Positions 16,111-24,437 of a stretch of 35,086 nucleotides of DNA are shown one piece after another. This DNA is from Planctomycetales bacterium (GTDB lineage Bacteria; Planctomycetota; Planctomycetia; Pirellulales; Thermoguttaceae): the NCBI GenBank assembly GCA_007119795.1, contig SKOZ01000052.1:1-35086 (forward strand). Direction: 5' to 3'. Each line of letters begins with the position of its first letter. Position 1 is the first letter of the stretch. The notes under the pieces are model-generated. The model saw only the letters and a list, made by a program, of their open reading frames with translations. It had not been told where the DNA came from and ran no database searches. The translations under genes and the position numbers were made by a program.

Positions 16111-18771
16111 ATGGGAATTACGGCAGTCGTCGTTCTATGGGCGGCGTTGGCGGGGACGGGCGCCGGAGAGCGCTTCGCCGGTGCCAGGGAGGTCTTCTCC
16201 TGTAACTTCGATGCCTCCTGGGACCAGAACTTCGACGGCTGGCCGGAGGGCTGGACGCGGAGGCGCGGACCGGGGTTCCCCCATTACCTTACCATCGCCA
16301 TCGAGGGGGACGGCGACGGTGACGACACCGCCGCCCGGGCACTCCGCATCGATCTCGACGGCGGCAGCGCCGTGGCCTTCAGTCCGCCGATTCCCATCTC
16401 CGCCCTCTGCGACTACGTCCTGCTGGGCGGCGTGCGCACCGCCGGCCTCGCACACAGTCGGGCCTTTCTTTCCCTGACGTTTCTCGACGAAGAACGCAAC
16501 TTCCTGGAATCGCACGCCTCGCGGCGGCTCCGCGAGGCGCCGCCGGGAACGGTGCTCCGTATCGGCCCCTTCTCCCCGGCCCGGCAGGAGGCGGCCTTCG
16601 CCGTGGTGGGACTGCACCTGGAGGCCCTGGAGGGAACCGACCTGACGGGCCAGGCCTGGTTCGAGGACCTCTGGCTGGGGCAGCTTCCGCGGATCACCCT
16701 GACGGCCGACCGCCCCGGCCACCTCTACAAGCTGGACGAACCGGTGGCCGTCACGTGCGACGTCTCGGGATTCATGGCGAGCCACCGCGAGGTGGTCCTG
16801 GTCCTCGAAGGGCCGTTGGGTAATCGCCTGGAGGCCGTGGAATTCGCCTTACCGCCGGCGGCTGCCGAGGACGGGAAGGGGGAGGATGGGGCGAGCGGCG
16901 CCGGCGATCGCCTAGCCCGCTTCGAATGGGAACCACCCCTCACGCGACCGGGGTTCTTTCGGATACGTGCAGAAATGATCGGTCCCAGCGGCTATCGCTT
17001 CCGGGAGAGCATCTCGCTGGCGGTGGTCGAACCCCAGGCAGCGGCGCCGGGCAGCGAGTTCGGCTGGAGCCTCCCCGACGGCGAACCGCCGCTCCCCTCC
17101 GCGGCACTGGCACGGCTGCTCTCTGAAGCGGGTATCCGGTGGCTGAAATACCCCTTGTGGTTCGGGGAGGACGCCGAACCGGCGGCCGTTGAGCGGACCC
17201 TCGCCTTCACCGAGCATCTCAGCCGCATCGGCATCGAGTTGGTGGGGATGCTCAACCGTCCGCCGCCCGAGGTGCTCGCCGCACTGGGGAGCGACGGTCA
17301 CCCGGCTGCCGCCGAGGTCTTCACGGCCGAAGCCGCCATCTGGTACCCGTCGATCGAGCCGGTGATGATGCGGCTGGCCACGCGGGTTCGCTGGTGGCAG
17401 TTAGGAAGCGACAGCGACACCAGCTTTGTGGGTTTCCCGCGGTTGGAAGAGCGCCTCCGAGCCGTCAAGTCGCAGCTCGACCGCATCGGCCAGAGCGTGC
17501 AGCTCGGCGTCGGCTGGGATTGGCTCGCCGAGCCGGCGCCGTCGGGGTCTAAAGACCCGCGGAGGTCCTCTAGCGAGGATGCTCCCTACAGGGCCGGGGC
17601 GACTCCGTGGCGCTTTCTGTCCATGTCGACCGACCCCCCCCTGTCAGCCACCGAACTGGCCGAATTCCTGCCGGAGGCCACCGTGCCGGGGACAAAGCGG
17701 TGGGTGGTGATCCAGCCGCTGCCCAGCGATGAATACGACCTGCCGACCCGGGCCGTCGACCTGGCCGAGCGGATCATGACCGCCAGGATTCACGGGGCCG
17801 AAGGGGTCTTCGCCTACGCTCCCTTCGCTCCGCAGCAAGGGCTCCTTCACGCCGACGGGACGCCCGGCGAGATGTTCCTCCCCTGGCGGACCCTGGCGCT
17901 CGCACTGGGCGGCAGCCACCACTTCGGGAGCATTGCGCTGCCCGCGGAGAGCACCAACGAAATCTTCACCCGCGGTCCGGAAGCGGTGATGATCGTCTGG
18001 AACGATGAGACCAGCGAGGAGACGCTCTATCTCGGCGACGCCGTGCGGGCCTTCGACCTCTGGGGTGCGCCGCTTTCGGTCGGGAGCCGCGGCCACGAAC
18101 AGGTGATACCCGTCGGGCCCCTGCCCACGGTGGTGACGGGTGTGAGCACGGCGATCGCGGGCTGGCACACCGAGGTGGCATTCGACCGCGAGCGCATTCC
18201 CAGCATCGCCCACCATCCGCACGGCAATTCCCTGCGGCTGGTGAACCATTTCGACCGGGGCGTGGCGGGCACGGCGCGGCTGGTCGCGCCCGCGGCCTGG
18301 AGGGTCGAACCTGCGGAGCTTCCCTTCCGCCTGGCCGAAGGCGAGGCCCAGGAGTATCCTTTCGAGATCACCCTGCCGCTCGACGCCCACAGCGGCTGGC
18401 ACCCGGTGCGGATCGACCTTTCCGTGCGGGCCGAGAAGACCTATCGCTTCAGCGTCTACCGCCGCCTCAGCGTGGGGATGCAGGACGTGTACATCGAGAC
18501 GGCCACCTATCTGAACGCGGAGGGGGAGCTCGAGATCCACCAGCGGATGACCAACGAAACCGACGAGCGGGTGAGCTTCCGCTGTTATCTCTTCATTCCG
18601 GGCCGGCGGCGGATGCGATCGCAGGTGCTCGACCTGCCCCGGGGACACGACACGCAGGTATACGCGCTCCCCAACGGCGACGCGCTCGTCGGCCAGACGC
18701 TCTGGCTGCGGGCCGAGGAGCTCGGGGGGACGCGGGTGCTCAACTACCGCATCGAGGTGCGGGGCCGCTGA
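16111..18771 (+). CDS. Large secreted protein with glycosidase-like barrel, function unknown
   Basis: Exported protein of 886 residues; the start has GAGGG just upstream and begins with a short hydrophobic signal-like segment ending near AGTGAG. Residues about 28-195 look like a carbohydrate-binding-type sandwich (FDASWDQNFDGWPEGWTRR, later WFEDLWLGQLPRITL). Residues about 200-310 look like an Ig-like domain. Residues about 320-620 look like a beta/alpha barrel of glycoside hydrolase type: IRWLKYPLWFGED, IGIELVGMLNRPP, and WWQLGSDSDTSF (residues 429-440), where related barrels usually have an Asn-Glu pair. A beta-rich C-terminus follows (about 690-886). The altered catalytic position suggests binding or a different chemistry. 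It converges on the DUF1080 gene with 5 bp between stops. I do not recognise a named family; carbohydrate-related function is inference. Confidence 0.8.
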   Translation: MGITAVVVLWAALAGTGAGERFAGAREVFSCNFDASWDQNFDGWPEGWTRRRGPGFPHYLTIAIEGDGDGDDTAARALRIDLDGGSAVAFSPPIPISALCDYVLLGGVRTAGLAHSRAFLSLTFLDEERNFLESHASRRLREAPPGTVLRIGPFSPARQEAAFAVVGLHLEALEGTDLTGQAWFEDLWLGQLPRITLTADRPGHLYKLDEPVAVTCDVSGFMASHREVVLVLEGPLGNRLEAVEFALPPAAAEDGKGEDGASGAGDRLARFEWEPPLTRPGFFRIRAEMIGPSGYRFRESISLAVVEPQAAAPGSEFGWSLPDGEPPLPSAALARLLSEAGIRWLKYPLWFGEDAEPAAVERTLAFTEHLSRIGIELVGMLNRPPPEVLAALGSDGHPAAAEVFTAEAAIWYPSIEPVMMRLATRVRWWQLGSDSDTSFVGFPRLEERLRAVKSQLDRIGQSVQLGVGWDWLAEPAPSGSKDPRRSSSEDAPYRAGATPWRFLSMSTDPPLSATELAEFLPEATVPGTKRWVVIQPLPSDEYDLPTRAVDLAERIMTARIHGAEGVFAYAPFAPQQGLLHADGTPGEMFLPWRTLALALGGSHHFGSIALPAESTNEIFTRGPEAVMIVWNDETSEETLYLGDAVRAFDLWGAPLSVGSRGHEQVIPVGPLPTVVTGVSTAIAGWHTEVAFDRERIPSIAHHPHGNSLRLVNHFDRGVAGTARLVAPAAWRVEPAELPFRLAEGEAQEYPFEITLPLDAHSGWHPVRIDLSVRAEKTYRFSVYRRLSVGMQDVYIETATYLNAEGELEIHQRMTNETDERVSFRCYLFIPGRRRMRSQVLDLPRGHDTQVYALPNGDALVGQTLWLRAEELGGTRVLNYRIEVRGR

Positions 18772-18776
18772 TTCGG

Positions 18777-19514
18777 TCAGAGCTCGCGAATCCAGATGTT
18801 GCGGAAGCGGACCGGATCGCCGTGGTCCTGCAGCATGATGGGCTGCCGCAGGGGATGGGGCTCGTAGGAGGGCGGGCGGTGCCAGTACGTGGTGCCCTGG
18901 ATCTCGAAGTGGTTCTGGATGAGCACGCCGTTGTGGAAGACGGTCACGTAGGCGGGGGTGACCAGCTCGCCGTCGTCGTCGAACCGCGGCGCGCGGAAGA
19001 CGATGTCGAAGGTCTGCCACTCGCCTGGCGGCCGGGAGGCGTTGACGAGCGGCGGCCGCTGCTTGTAAACGGCGCCGCACTGGCCGTCGGGGTAGGTCTC
19101 GTTCTCGTAGGAGTCGAGGATCTGCACTTCGTAGCGGTTGGCCAGGAAGACCCCGCTGTTGCCGCGTCCCTGTCCATGCCCGCGAACTTCGGCCGGCGAG
19201 GCCCACTCGATGTGGAGCTGGTAGTCGCCGAACGACTCCTTGGTGGTGATGCTCGTCTCCGCAACCGTGGCCACGCCGTCTTCGATCTTCCAGCGGTCGC
19301 CGCCGTGCCAAGCGTCGAGATCGGTGCCGTCGAAGAGGACGATGGCGTCGGAAGGGACGGGGGCCGGCGGGCCGGCGGGGCCCGGGTCGACCACCGCCGG
19401 AACGGGCCACTCGATCCCACTCTTCCACTCTTGGGCCGTGGCGGCCGAGGCGGCCAGCACCAAACCCGCGGCAGCAAGGCACCGCCAACGCCGTCGCAGC
19501 GTACATCGCGTCAT
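18777..19514 (-). CDS. Secreted DUF1080 (3-keto-disaccharide hydrolase family) protein
   Basis: Exported protein of 245 residues. The ATG at 19514 is chosen because it begins a classic signal peptide (TRCTLRRRWRC, then an Ala/Leu core ending ASAATA). The mature part is a single DUF1080 concanavalin-type sandwich: FDGTDLDAWHGGDRWKIEDG, then GDYQLHIEWASP, GNSGVFLANRYEVQILDSYE, and EWQTFDIVFRAPRF, closing with MLQDHGDPVRFRNIWIREL. Members of this family have been linked to cleavage of 3-keto-glycosides and are greatly expanded in planctomycetes. The gene is convergent with the large secreted glycosidase-like protein. Its leader region is crowded with short palindromes. Confidence 0.93.
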   Translation of the reverse strand: MTRCTLRRRWRCLAAAGLVLAASAATAQEWKSGIEWPVPAVVDPGPAGPPAPVPSDAIVLFDGTDLDAWHGGDRWKIEDGVATVAETSITTKESFGDYQLHIEWASPAEVRGHGQGRGNSGVFLANRYEVQILDSYENETYPDGQCGAVYKQRPPLVNASRPPGEWQTFDIVFRAPRFDDDGELVTPAYVTVFHNGVLIQNHFEIQGTTYWHRPPSYEPHPLRQPIMLQDHGDPVRFRNIWIREL

Positions 19515-19559
19515 CGTAGCAGACTCCCAGATTCGGTTTCGCGGAAGGTCGTGGCCGTG

Positions 19560-19663
19560 CCGCCTGCAGGCGGAATCTCTCCGCAACGGGCACCAGGCGC
19601 GGCGGAGCCCGCCGAGGCGGGCACGAAAGGCGAACGGCCGCGCAGCGGCCGACACGGGGCCCC
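19560..19663. repeat. Cluster of four GC palindromes upstream of DUF1080 gene
   Basis: Within about 104 bases there are four inverted repeats: CCGCCTGCAGGCGG (19560-19573), GCCCGC/GCGGGC with loop CGAG (19607-19622), CGGCCGC/GCGGCCG with loop GCA (19635-19651), and GGGGCCCC (19656-19663). The arrangement resembles REP/BIME-type intergenic palindromes. It lies in the presumed leader or promoter region of the DUF1080 gene. No second copy was found elsewhere in the window. Confidence 0.5.
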
Positions 19664-19753
19664 AGCGGCCCACTCCCTATCTAAATCGGTCGCCCCGCCG
19701 GTGTCAACGCGCCGGGCGCCGGCCGCCCGCCGGGTGGAAGCTGCGGGGACGGC

Positions 19754-19823
19754 AACCGCCGGAGAGCGCCGAGGGGAGCCGAGGGCGGCCCGATCGCGGG
19801 CAAGCTCGATGCTCTCGGCGGTT
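19754..19823. repeat. 13-bp inverted repeat with single bulge
   Basis: The arm AACCGCCGGAGAGC (19754-19767) pairs with GCTCTCGGCGGTT (19811-19823) over 13 bp with one bulged G. It encloses 43 bases that can themselves form a small CCCG/CGGG hairpin (around 19789-19800). It lies between the palindrome cluster and the secretin terminator in a 448 bp spacer that has no supported gene. Confidence 0.45.
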
Positions 19824-19871
19824 CGCGGTGCAGCGCGGCGGCCGCCCCCGCTCGAGGCCAGCGCACGGAAA

Positions 19872-19903
19872 ACGCCGCCGGCTCGCGAGGGAGCCGGCGG
19901 CGT
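19872..19903 (-). terminator. Rho-independent terminator of the secretin gene
   Basis: A perfect 13-bp stem (ACGCCGCCGGCTC at 19872-19884 against GAGCCGGCGGCGT at 19891-19903) has a 6-base loop. It lies about 60 bases past the secretin stop. Read on the minus strand, the end of the stem runs directly into TTTTCC, a short U-tract, which gives the terminator its orientation. Confidence 0.65.
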
Positions 19904-19962
19904 GGGAGTTGCTGCGGCCTGGCTGTCGGCGGGGCGGGCCCCAGGGCCCGGCCCGGGATGCC

Positions 19963-22900
19963 TCAGCGATCGATGACCACGCCCAGACGCTCCTCTTCCT
20001 CCTCCTGAATGATGATCCGCGGCGTGACCATCATCATCAGGCTCTGCGTCTCACGGCCGATGGCCGAGTTGCGGAAGAGCCGATTGATGTAGGGGACCTT
20101 GTTGAGGATCGGCACCCCGGCTTCGGTGCGGCCCTCGCTGAGCCGCTTGATGCCGCCGAGGAGCACGGTGCCGCCGTCGGGGACGCTCACCGTGGTGGTT
20201 ACCGTGATCTGCGCGACGGTGGGAAGCTGCACCGTGGTGCCCTCGCTGGTGGTGGTGCTGGCGCGGTCGTCCTTGTCGCGGCGGATGTCGTCGTCGTCTT
20301 CCGGGTTCTGCCACCAGCCCTCCTGCGAGGTGTCGGTGGTGGTCGTGGTCCGGCCGGTGAACTGGAAGGTCCGCACGTCCGGATCGATGGTGCTGAAGTA
20401 GGGGACCACCGTCAAGCGGACGAAGCGGCGGTCGTCGGAGACCACGGCCTGCACGGTGAGGTAGGTTCCCTCGGTGAGGACCACGATGATCGGCTGCAAG
20501 GCGGCGGCGAAGTCGCCCACCACCGGCTGCACGCTGATCACGAAGGGGCTCTGCGAGGTATCGGAGATCATCGCCTGCTGGCCGTTGAAGAGAGTGACCT
20601 TGGGCGCCTGGAGGACGTTCGTGCGCCGGTCGGCCTGGGCCGCATTGATGAAGAAGAAGGCCTCGATGTCGCTGAGGATCGCGAAGCCGAGTTCCGCACC
20701 CGCCGAGGGATCGAATCCGCCGAACTGGGGAACCCCCAAGCCGAAGCTGTTTTGGCGGAAGGGGATGTCCAGGTCGGCCGAGAAGATGTTGGGTGCCTCC
20801 ATTCCTACGGTGACGCTGCGGTCGCGGCCCGGGCGGCGGAGGTCGTAGGTGGGGGGAACGCCCTCAGCCGGGATGCCGGGAGAGACCAATTGCGCCGCGC
20901 TGCCGGCGTCGCTGTCGATGTCGAACTCGAAGTGGACTCCGATGCGCTCGAAGAAGGAGTCGTTGAGGGAGATGAAGCGGACCTCGATGGTCACCTGGAG
21001 ATCCTGGAGACGGCGAAGCTGGGCGAGGAGGTCGACGATTTCCTCGTGGACCGCCTGCGTCTGGCTGATGACCAGGCTCATATTGCCTTCGAAGGGAGCG
21101 ATCTGCCCCGGGCCTCCCATCATCTGCCACGAGTCGGGCTGCACGGTATTCTCGATCAGTTCGATCAACTGCCCGAAGTCCGCCGCCCCGCCGCCCGACG
21201 ATCCCGCGGGGCCGAAGCCCAACGGCATCCCCGCGGCGCCCCCCATGGTGCCGCCCTGGGCGGAGGACATCTGGGCGAGGATGTTGGGATTGAGGGCTCC
21301 GGGAGTCCCGCGTCCGCCCTTGTGGTTGGCCGTCACGGCCAGCGGCGGGGCGCCGTGGGAAAAGCCCCCCATGGGACCACGGTAGCCGATCTGGTCGAGC
21401 GCCCTCCGGTAGGCGTCGTCCAGTCCGCCCGGGGTGGGCACGAAGTGGGGGATGGGGATCACCAGGTCGCCGACCGGGTAGACGACGCGGACGAGCGTCT
21501 GGTCCCGGGTCTGGGCGCTGGTGATCTTCAACACCTCGTCCCTGATCACGTAGCTCAGATGGAGCGGCTGCAGGATGAGGTTCAGGGCACTGCGGAGGGA
21601 GATCTCCTCGCGGAGATTGATGGTCACCGGCACGTCGGAGGTGACCCCCTCTTCGCTGATCCCCAAAGGATCGATGTGCATGTTTACGCCGGAGATGGTC
21701 GCCAGGTGCTCGAGCACCACGCCCAAGGGGGCGTCGGTGAACTCCAGAGAGACCGGCGTCCGCAGCTTCTGCTCGATTTCGATCTCGCGCTCCGACCGCA
21801 CCCGTTCCCGGGCCTCCTGCTGGCGGGCGCGGCTGTCGGTGAGCTGGCGCCAGTCACGCAGGTCGGGGAAGACCAGGGGCTCGCGGTCGTCGAAGGGGAT
21901 GGAAGAGCGGTCCACACTCTCCATCGTGGAGATGAAGCCCTGCTCCTTGGCGTCGCGGATGGCCATGTTGTTGTGGAAACGGCGGACGAACCGCGACTGC
22001 CAGATCAACTGCTGGACGACGGGGTTGCGGGGATCGAGTTCCGCGGCGCGCTTGGCGATGACTTCCGCCTCCTCGAAGCGCTGCTCGTCCATCAACTGGT
22101 TGAACTCGTCCACCATGAGCCCGAGCCGCTCCTGGACGTCGAGCTCCAGTTGCAGATCGTGCTGCATTTCGGCGCGGACGCCGCGGTTCCGCTCGTCCAA
22201 CTCGAGCTGCGCCCGGTTGTGCTCCAGGTAGCTGGAGAGCTCCTCGATGGTGCGGTCCAGCCGCCGGAGGAGCTGTTGCTGGGCAGCGGTGTCCATGGTG
22301 GTTGCCCGCACCGACTGCCGCGTCTCCTGGAGCAGTGTCAGGGCGCCGCGGGGGTCGCGTTCCTGCATCCGGCGGGCGGCCGCCTCGCGGCTGGCCACCT
22401 CGGCCGCCACGTCGCGGCTGGACCGCTCCTCGGCGAGGGGGCGGCCGCTGGAGTCGGGAGGCTCTTGACCCGGCTGGCTGAGCATCCTCAAGTGATCGTC
22501 GAGGCGCTGCGCCGTGGCCGGATCGAGGCTGGCGCGGTGGTCGCGGGCCTGACGGAAGAAATCGAGCGCCCGATCAAGATTGCCGTCCTGGAGGGCGGCC
22601 TCGCCCTGCTGGAAGAGAGCGTAGCCCGGACCGGTCGGTGTCGGTTGTCCCTCCGCCTGCTGCGAGGCGGCTGCGGGGACGTTGCGGGTGGGATCGTCGG
22701 CGGGGTGGTAGAGGGCATGGGCGGCCCGCTCCTGAGGGTCATGCCTTCCGCCCGCATGGTGGACCGCCTCGTCGCCCGCGGAACGCACGGCAAAGCTGCC
22801 ACGCTCCAGCGTGGGAAGGTACTGCGAAGGCGCTTCGCTGTCCTGCGTGCGCTGACGCGCCGCGGCGGCGATCCGTTCCAGGAGCGTCTGCGGCGTGGCC

Positions 22901-23730
22901 TCGTAAGGGCCGTAGTTGACGTTCTGCCGCGCCGCCAGATTGGCGAGGCGCTCGGCTTCGGCGAATTCCCGCCAGCGGAGGAGCTCCTCGGCCTGCTCCA
23001 TCATGGCGCGGGCGTATTGGCGGCGGTAGGACTCGGTGTTCTTGCGTTCGGCCGGCTCGGCGACCAGGGCGGCGTACTTGTCGATGGCCGCCTCCACCTT
23101 GTCGGGGCTGTCGGAGCGGAGGTCGTAGACGACGCCCAGGCGGCGCGCCTCTTCGACCCGGCCCCGTGCCGTGCGGACGTCGCCGACGGCCAGCGCCTCC
23201 CGCGCTTCGACGAGGGCCCGGTCGCTCTCGGCGCGGTTTCCGTCGGCACTCGGGGCGGCGTTCGCCGGGGGCATGGTGGTCAACTGCCCGACGGGGGGGA
23301 GGGGTTCGGGGCGGAGCTCGCTGCGACCGGAGAAGGGATCGTTGGCCGGCGGCTGGCTGCGGCCGAAGGGGAACGAGGCCCCCCGCGGCTCGCTGCTCGC
23401 CTGGAGCCGCTCCAGGTCGCGCCGGGCCTTCTCCGGCGTGTCCTTGAGGTGGAAGGGGCCGTACTCGAGCCCCAAGGCCTCGGCGCGGCCGATGAGCAGC
23501 TCGGCGGCTGCGAGGTCGTTCTGCGCCATCGCTTCCCGTGCCCGCGTGAGAAGCTCGTCGGCTTCGCGGCGCCGGGATTCTTCCGAGGCGGCTCCCGTCT
23601 GGCCGGTGGCCGCCATTCCCAGCGCGACACCGTTTGTGAACCAAGCGGGGCCGGCGACACTGGGAGTCGCCCATAGGAACCAGGCGACTGCCACTGAGCC
23701 GGTGAGGATGCTAGCGGTCGATCTCAACAC
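19963..23730 (-). CDS. Giant secretin-family outer-membrane protein
   Basis: Secretin-type pore protein of the GspD/PilQ superfamily, 1255 residues. I chose the GTG at 23730: AAAGGAG (23737-23743) lies six bases upstream, and a signal peptide follows (LRSTASILTGSVAVAWFLW, cleavage near SVAG). The frame is open to 24465 but the extra part is not protein-like. Three related helical repeats occupy about residues 50-280: (A)REAMAQNDLAAAELL, AREALAVGDVRTARGRV and AEELLRWREFAEAERLANLA. TPR-like and coiled-coil segments follow. An STN/N0-like domain (about 660-745) has LEFTDAPLGVVLEHLATISG. The secretin core is at about 960-1245, with VLQAPKVTLFNGQQA, VSVPDGGTVLLGGI and GVPILNKVPYINRLFRN. An acidic loop (EDDDDIRRDKDD) interrupts the core. 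No other type II or type IV pilus gene is in the window. Which machinery it serves is unknown. Confidence 0.93.
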   Translation of the reverse strand: MLRSTASILTGSVAVAWFLWATPSVAGPAWFTNGVALGMAATGQTGAASEESRRREADELLTRAREAMAQNDLAAAELLIGRAEALGLEYGPFHLKDTPEKARRDLERLQASSEPRGASFPFGRSQPPANDPFSGRSELRPEPLPPVGQLTTMPPANAAPSADGNRAESDRALVEAREALAVGDVRTARGRVEEARRLGVVYDLRSDSPDKVEAAIDKYAALVAEPAERKNTESYRRQYARAMMEQAEELLRWREFAEAERLANLAARQNVNYGPYEATPQTLLERIAAAARQRTQDSEAPSQYLPTLERGSFAVRSAGDEAVHHAGGRHDPQERAAHALYHPADDPTRNVPAAASQQAEGQPTPTGPGYALFQQGEAALQDGNLDRALDFFRQARDHRASLDPATAQRLDDHLRMLSQPGQEPPDSSGRPLAEERSSRDVAAEVASREAAARRMQERDPRGALTLLQETRQSVRATTMDTAAQQQLLRRLDRTIEELSSYLEHNRAQLELDERNRGVRAEMQHDLQLELDVQERLGLMVDEFNQLMDEQRFEEAEVIAKRAAELDPRNPVVQQLIWQSRFVRRFHNNMAIRDAKEQGFISTMESVDRSSIPFDDREPLVFPDLRDWRQLTDSRARQQEARERVRSEREIEIEQKLRTPVSLEFTDAPLGVVLEHLATISGVNMHIDPLGISEEGVTSDVPVTINLREEISLRSALNLILQPLHLSYVIRDEVLKITSAQTRDQTLVRVVYPVGDLVIPIPHFVPTPGGLDDAYRRALDQIGYRGPMGGFSHGAPPLAVTANHKGGRGTPGALNPNILAQMSSAQGGTMGGAAGMPLGFGPAGSSGGGAADFGQLIELIENTVQPDSWQMMGGPGQIAPFEGNMSLVISQTQAVHEEIVDLLAQLRRLQDLQVTIEVRFISLNDSFFERIGVHFEFDIDSDAGSAAQLVSPGIPAEGVPPTYDLRRPGRDRSVTVGMEAPNIFSADLDIPFRQNSFGLGVPQFGGFDPSAGAELGFAILSDIEAFFFINAAQADRRTNVLQAPKVTLFNGQQAMISDTSQSPFVISVQPVVGDFAAALQPIIVVLTEGTYLTVQAVVSDDRRFVRLTVVPYFSTIDPDVRTFQFTGRTTTTTDTSQEGWWQNPEDDDDIRRDKDDRASTTTSEGTTVQLPTVAQITVTTTVSVPDGGTVLLGGIKRLSEGRTEAGVPILNKVPYINRLFRNSAIGRETQSLMMMVTPRIIIQEEEEERLGVVIDR

Positions 23731-23812
23731 ACGATTCTCCTTTCCAGACGCGCAGGATTCCCAAACGGTTGACCGGTTCTCTCCACAGTCGACTCCGGAA
23801 CGCTGCGAGAGG

Positions 23813-23841
23813 TTTGTATGCCGCGCCCCACAACGCCGCAA
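23813..23841 (-). promoter_or_regulatory. Candidate promoter of the secretin gene
   Basis: Read on the minus strand, TTGCGG (23836-23841) is followed after 17 bases by TACAAA (23813-23818). Both boxes are partial matches to the sigma-70 consensus. Transcription would start about 75 bases before the GTG at 23730. Spacing is ideal but the boxes are weak. Confidence 0.3.
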
Positions 23842-24048
23842 CACGGCGACTCGGACGGCTGCGCCCTGGGGTGGACGTGGTGCTTCCGCCGTGCCGGCGG
23901 CAAATCGCGTAGCTTGAGTGAAGTTTTGGGATTCGGTGGATGAGAGGCGGGATAGATATCGGGATCGACGCCGGCAGTCAAGGCCAGTTTTCCGAATCGT
24001 CTCCGGAGGTTTTCCCGGTGCCTGCGGCGAGATGGGGGCAAGGCCTCG

Positions 24049-24126
24049 CCGTTCTGCGCGGCGCCGTCCGCGACTCCGCACGGACGGCTGCGGAAGTCGG
24101 GGCTGCCGCCCCGGCTCGCAGAACGG
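24049..24126 (+). other. Three-way-junction-like structured element
   Basis: An outer 10-bp stem (CCGTTCTGCG at 24049-24058 with CGCAGAACGG at 24117-24126) encloses two hairpins. One is 8 bp (GCCGTCCG 24063-24070 with CGGACGGC 24081-24088). The other is 9 bp (AGTCGGGGC 24095-24103 with GCCCCGGCT 24108-24116, loop TGCC) and abuts the outer stem. The only non-Watson-Crick pair (24097 with 24114) is U-G on the plus strand and would be A-C on the minus strand, which mildly favours a plus-strand RNA. It lies in a 953 bp spacer with no supported gene. Structured RNA or a REP-like DNA element are both possible. Confidence 0.5.
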
Positions 24127-24149
24127 GCGGCGGATGGTAGCAGAAGGTC

Positions 24150-24201
24150 GGCGGCGGGGAAAGGCGAGTCCCACGCCATTTCGCCCTTTTCCCTCGCCGC
24201 C
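24150..24201 (+). other. Long imperfect hairpin
   Basis: Arms GGCGGCG, GGGAAA and GGCGA (24150-24167) pair in order with CGCCGCC, TTTCCC and TCGCC (24181-24201). This gives 18 base pairs, interrupted by one bulged T (24194) and a two-base bulge (24186-24187), with a 13-base loop. No U-tract follows on either strand, so it does not look like an ordinary terminator. It lies 23 bases from the three-way element. Confidence 0.5.
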
Positions 24202-24385
24202 TCTTCGTGGCGGGTCTCTTGAAGGAGGGAGGGCGCCGAGTGCCCCTAGTGGGGTGGGAGGGAGATGGCCGCGGCCGCCTCGGTTTCGAAAAACGCGGAC
24301 CAACCACTGCATTTGGATCAACCGGACTGTTCGTGTCAACCGACAATCTAAACAGTATCCGCCCGATCCGTACCGAGGGGATGCA

Positions 24386-24437
24386 GGTTCCGGCCGTCGG
24401 GGCGCGTCCCCGTTGCGGGGCGTGCGGCCGGGCAACC
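24386..24437 (+). other. Long branched hairpin
   Basis: Outer pairing is GGTT (24386-24389) with AACC (24434-24437) and CCGGCCG (24390-24396) with CGGCCGG (24425-24431). The inner hairpin pairs CGCG (24403-24406) and CCCCG (24408-24412) with CGGGG (24416-24420) and CGTG (24421-24424) around a TTG loop, with a bulged T at 24407. About 20 pairs form. The single wobble (24404 with 24423) is G-U on the plus strand and C-A on the minus strand. It lies about 250 bases before the porin-like gene. From 24438 to that gene I see no further structure or promoter. Confidence 0.5.

Noticed and set aside
19240..23676. A 1478-codon open frame on the plus strand opposite the secretin
   Set aside because: Antisense shadow of a clear secretin gene. 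Its sequence has no domain and is composed of Glu/Asp/Val/His repeats expected from reverse-complemented coding sequence.
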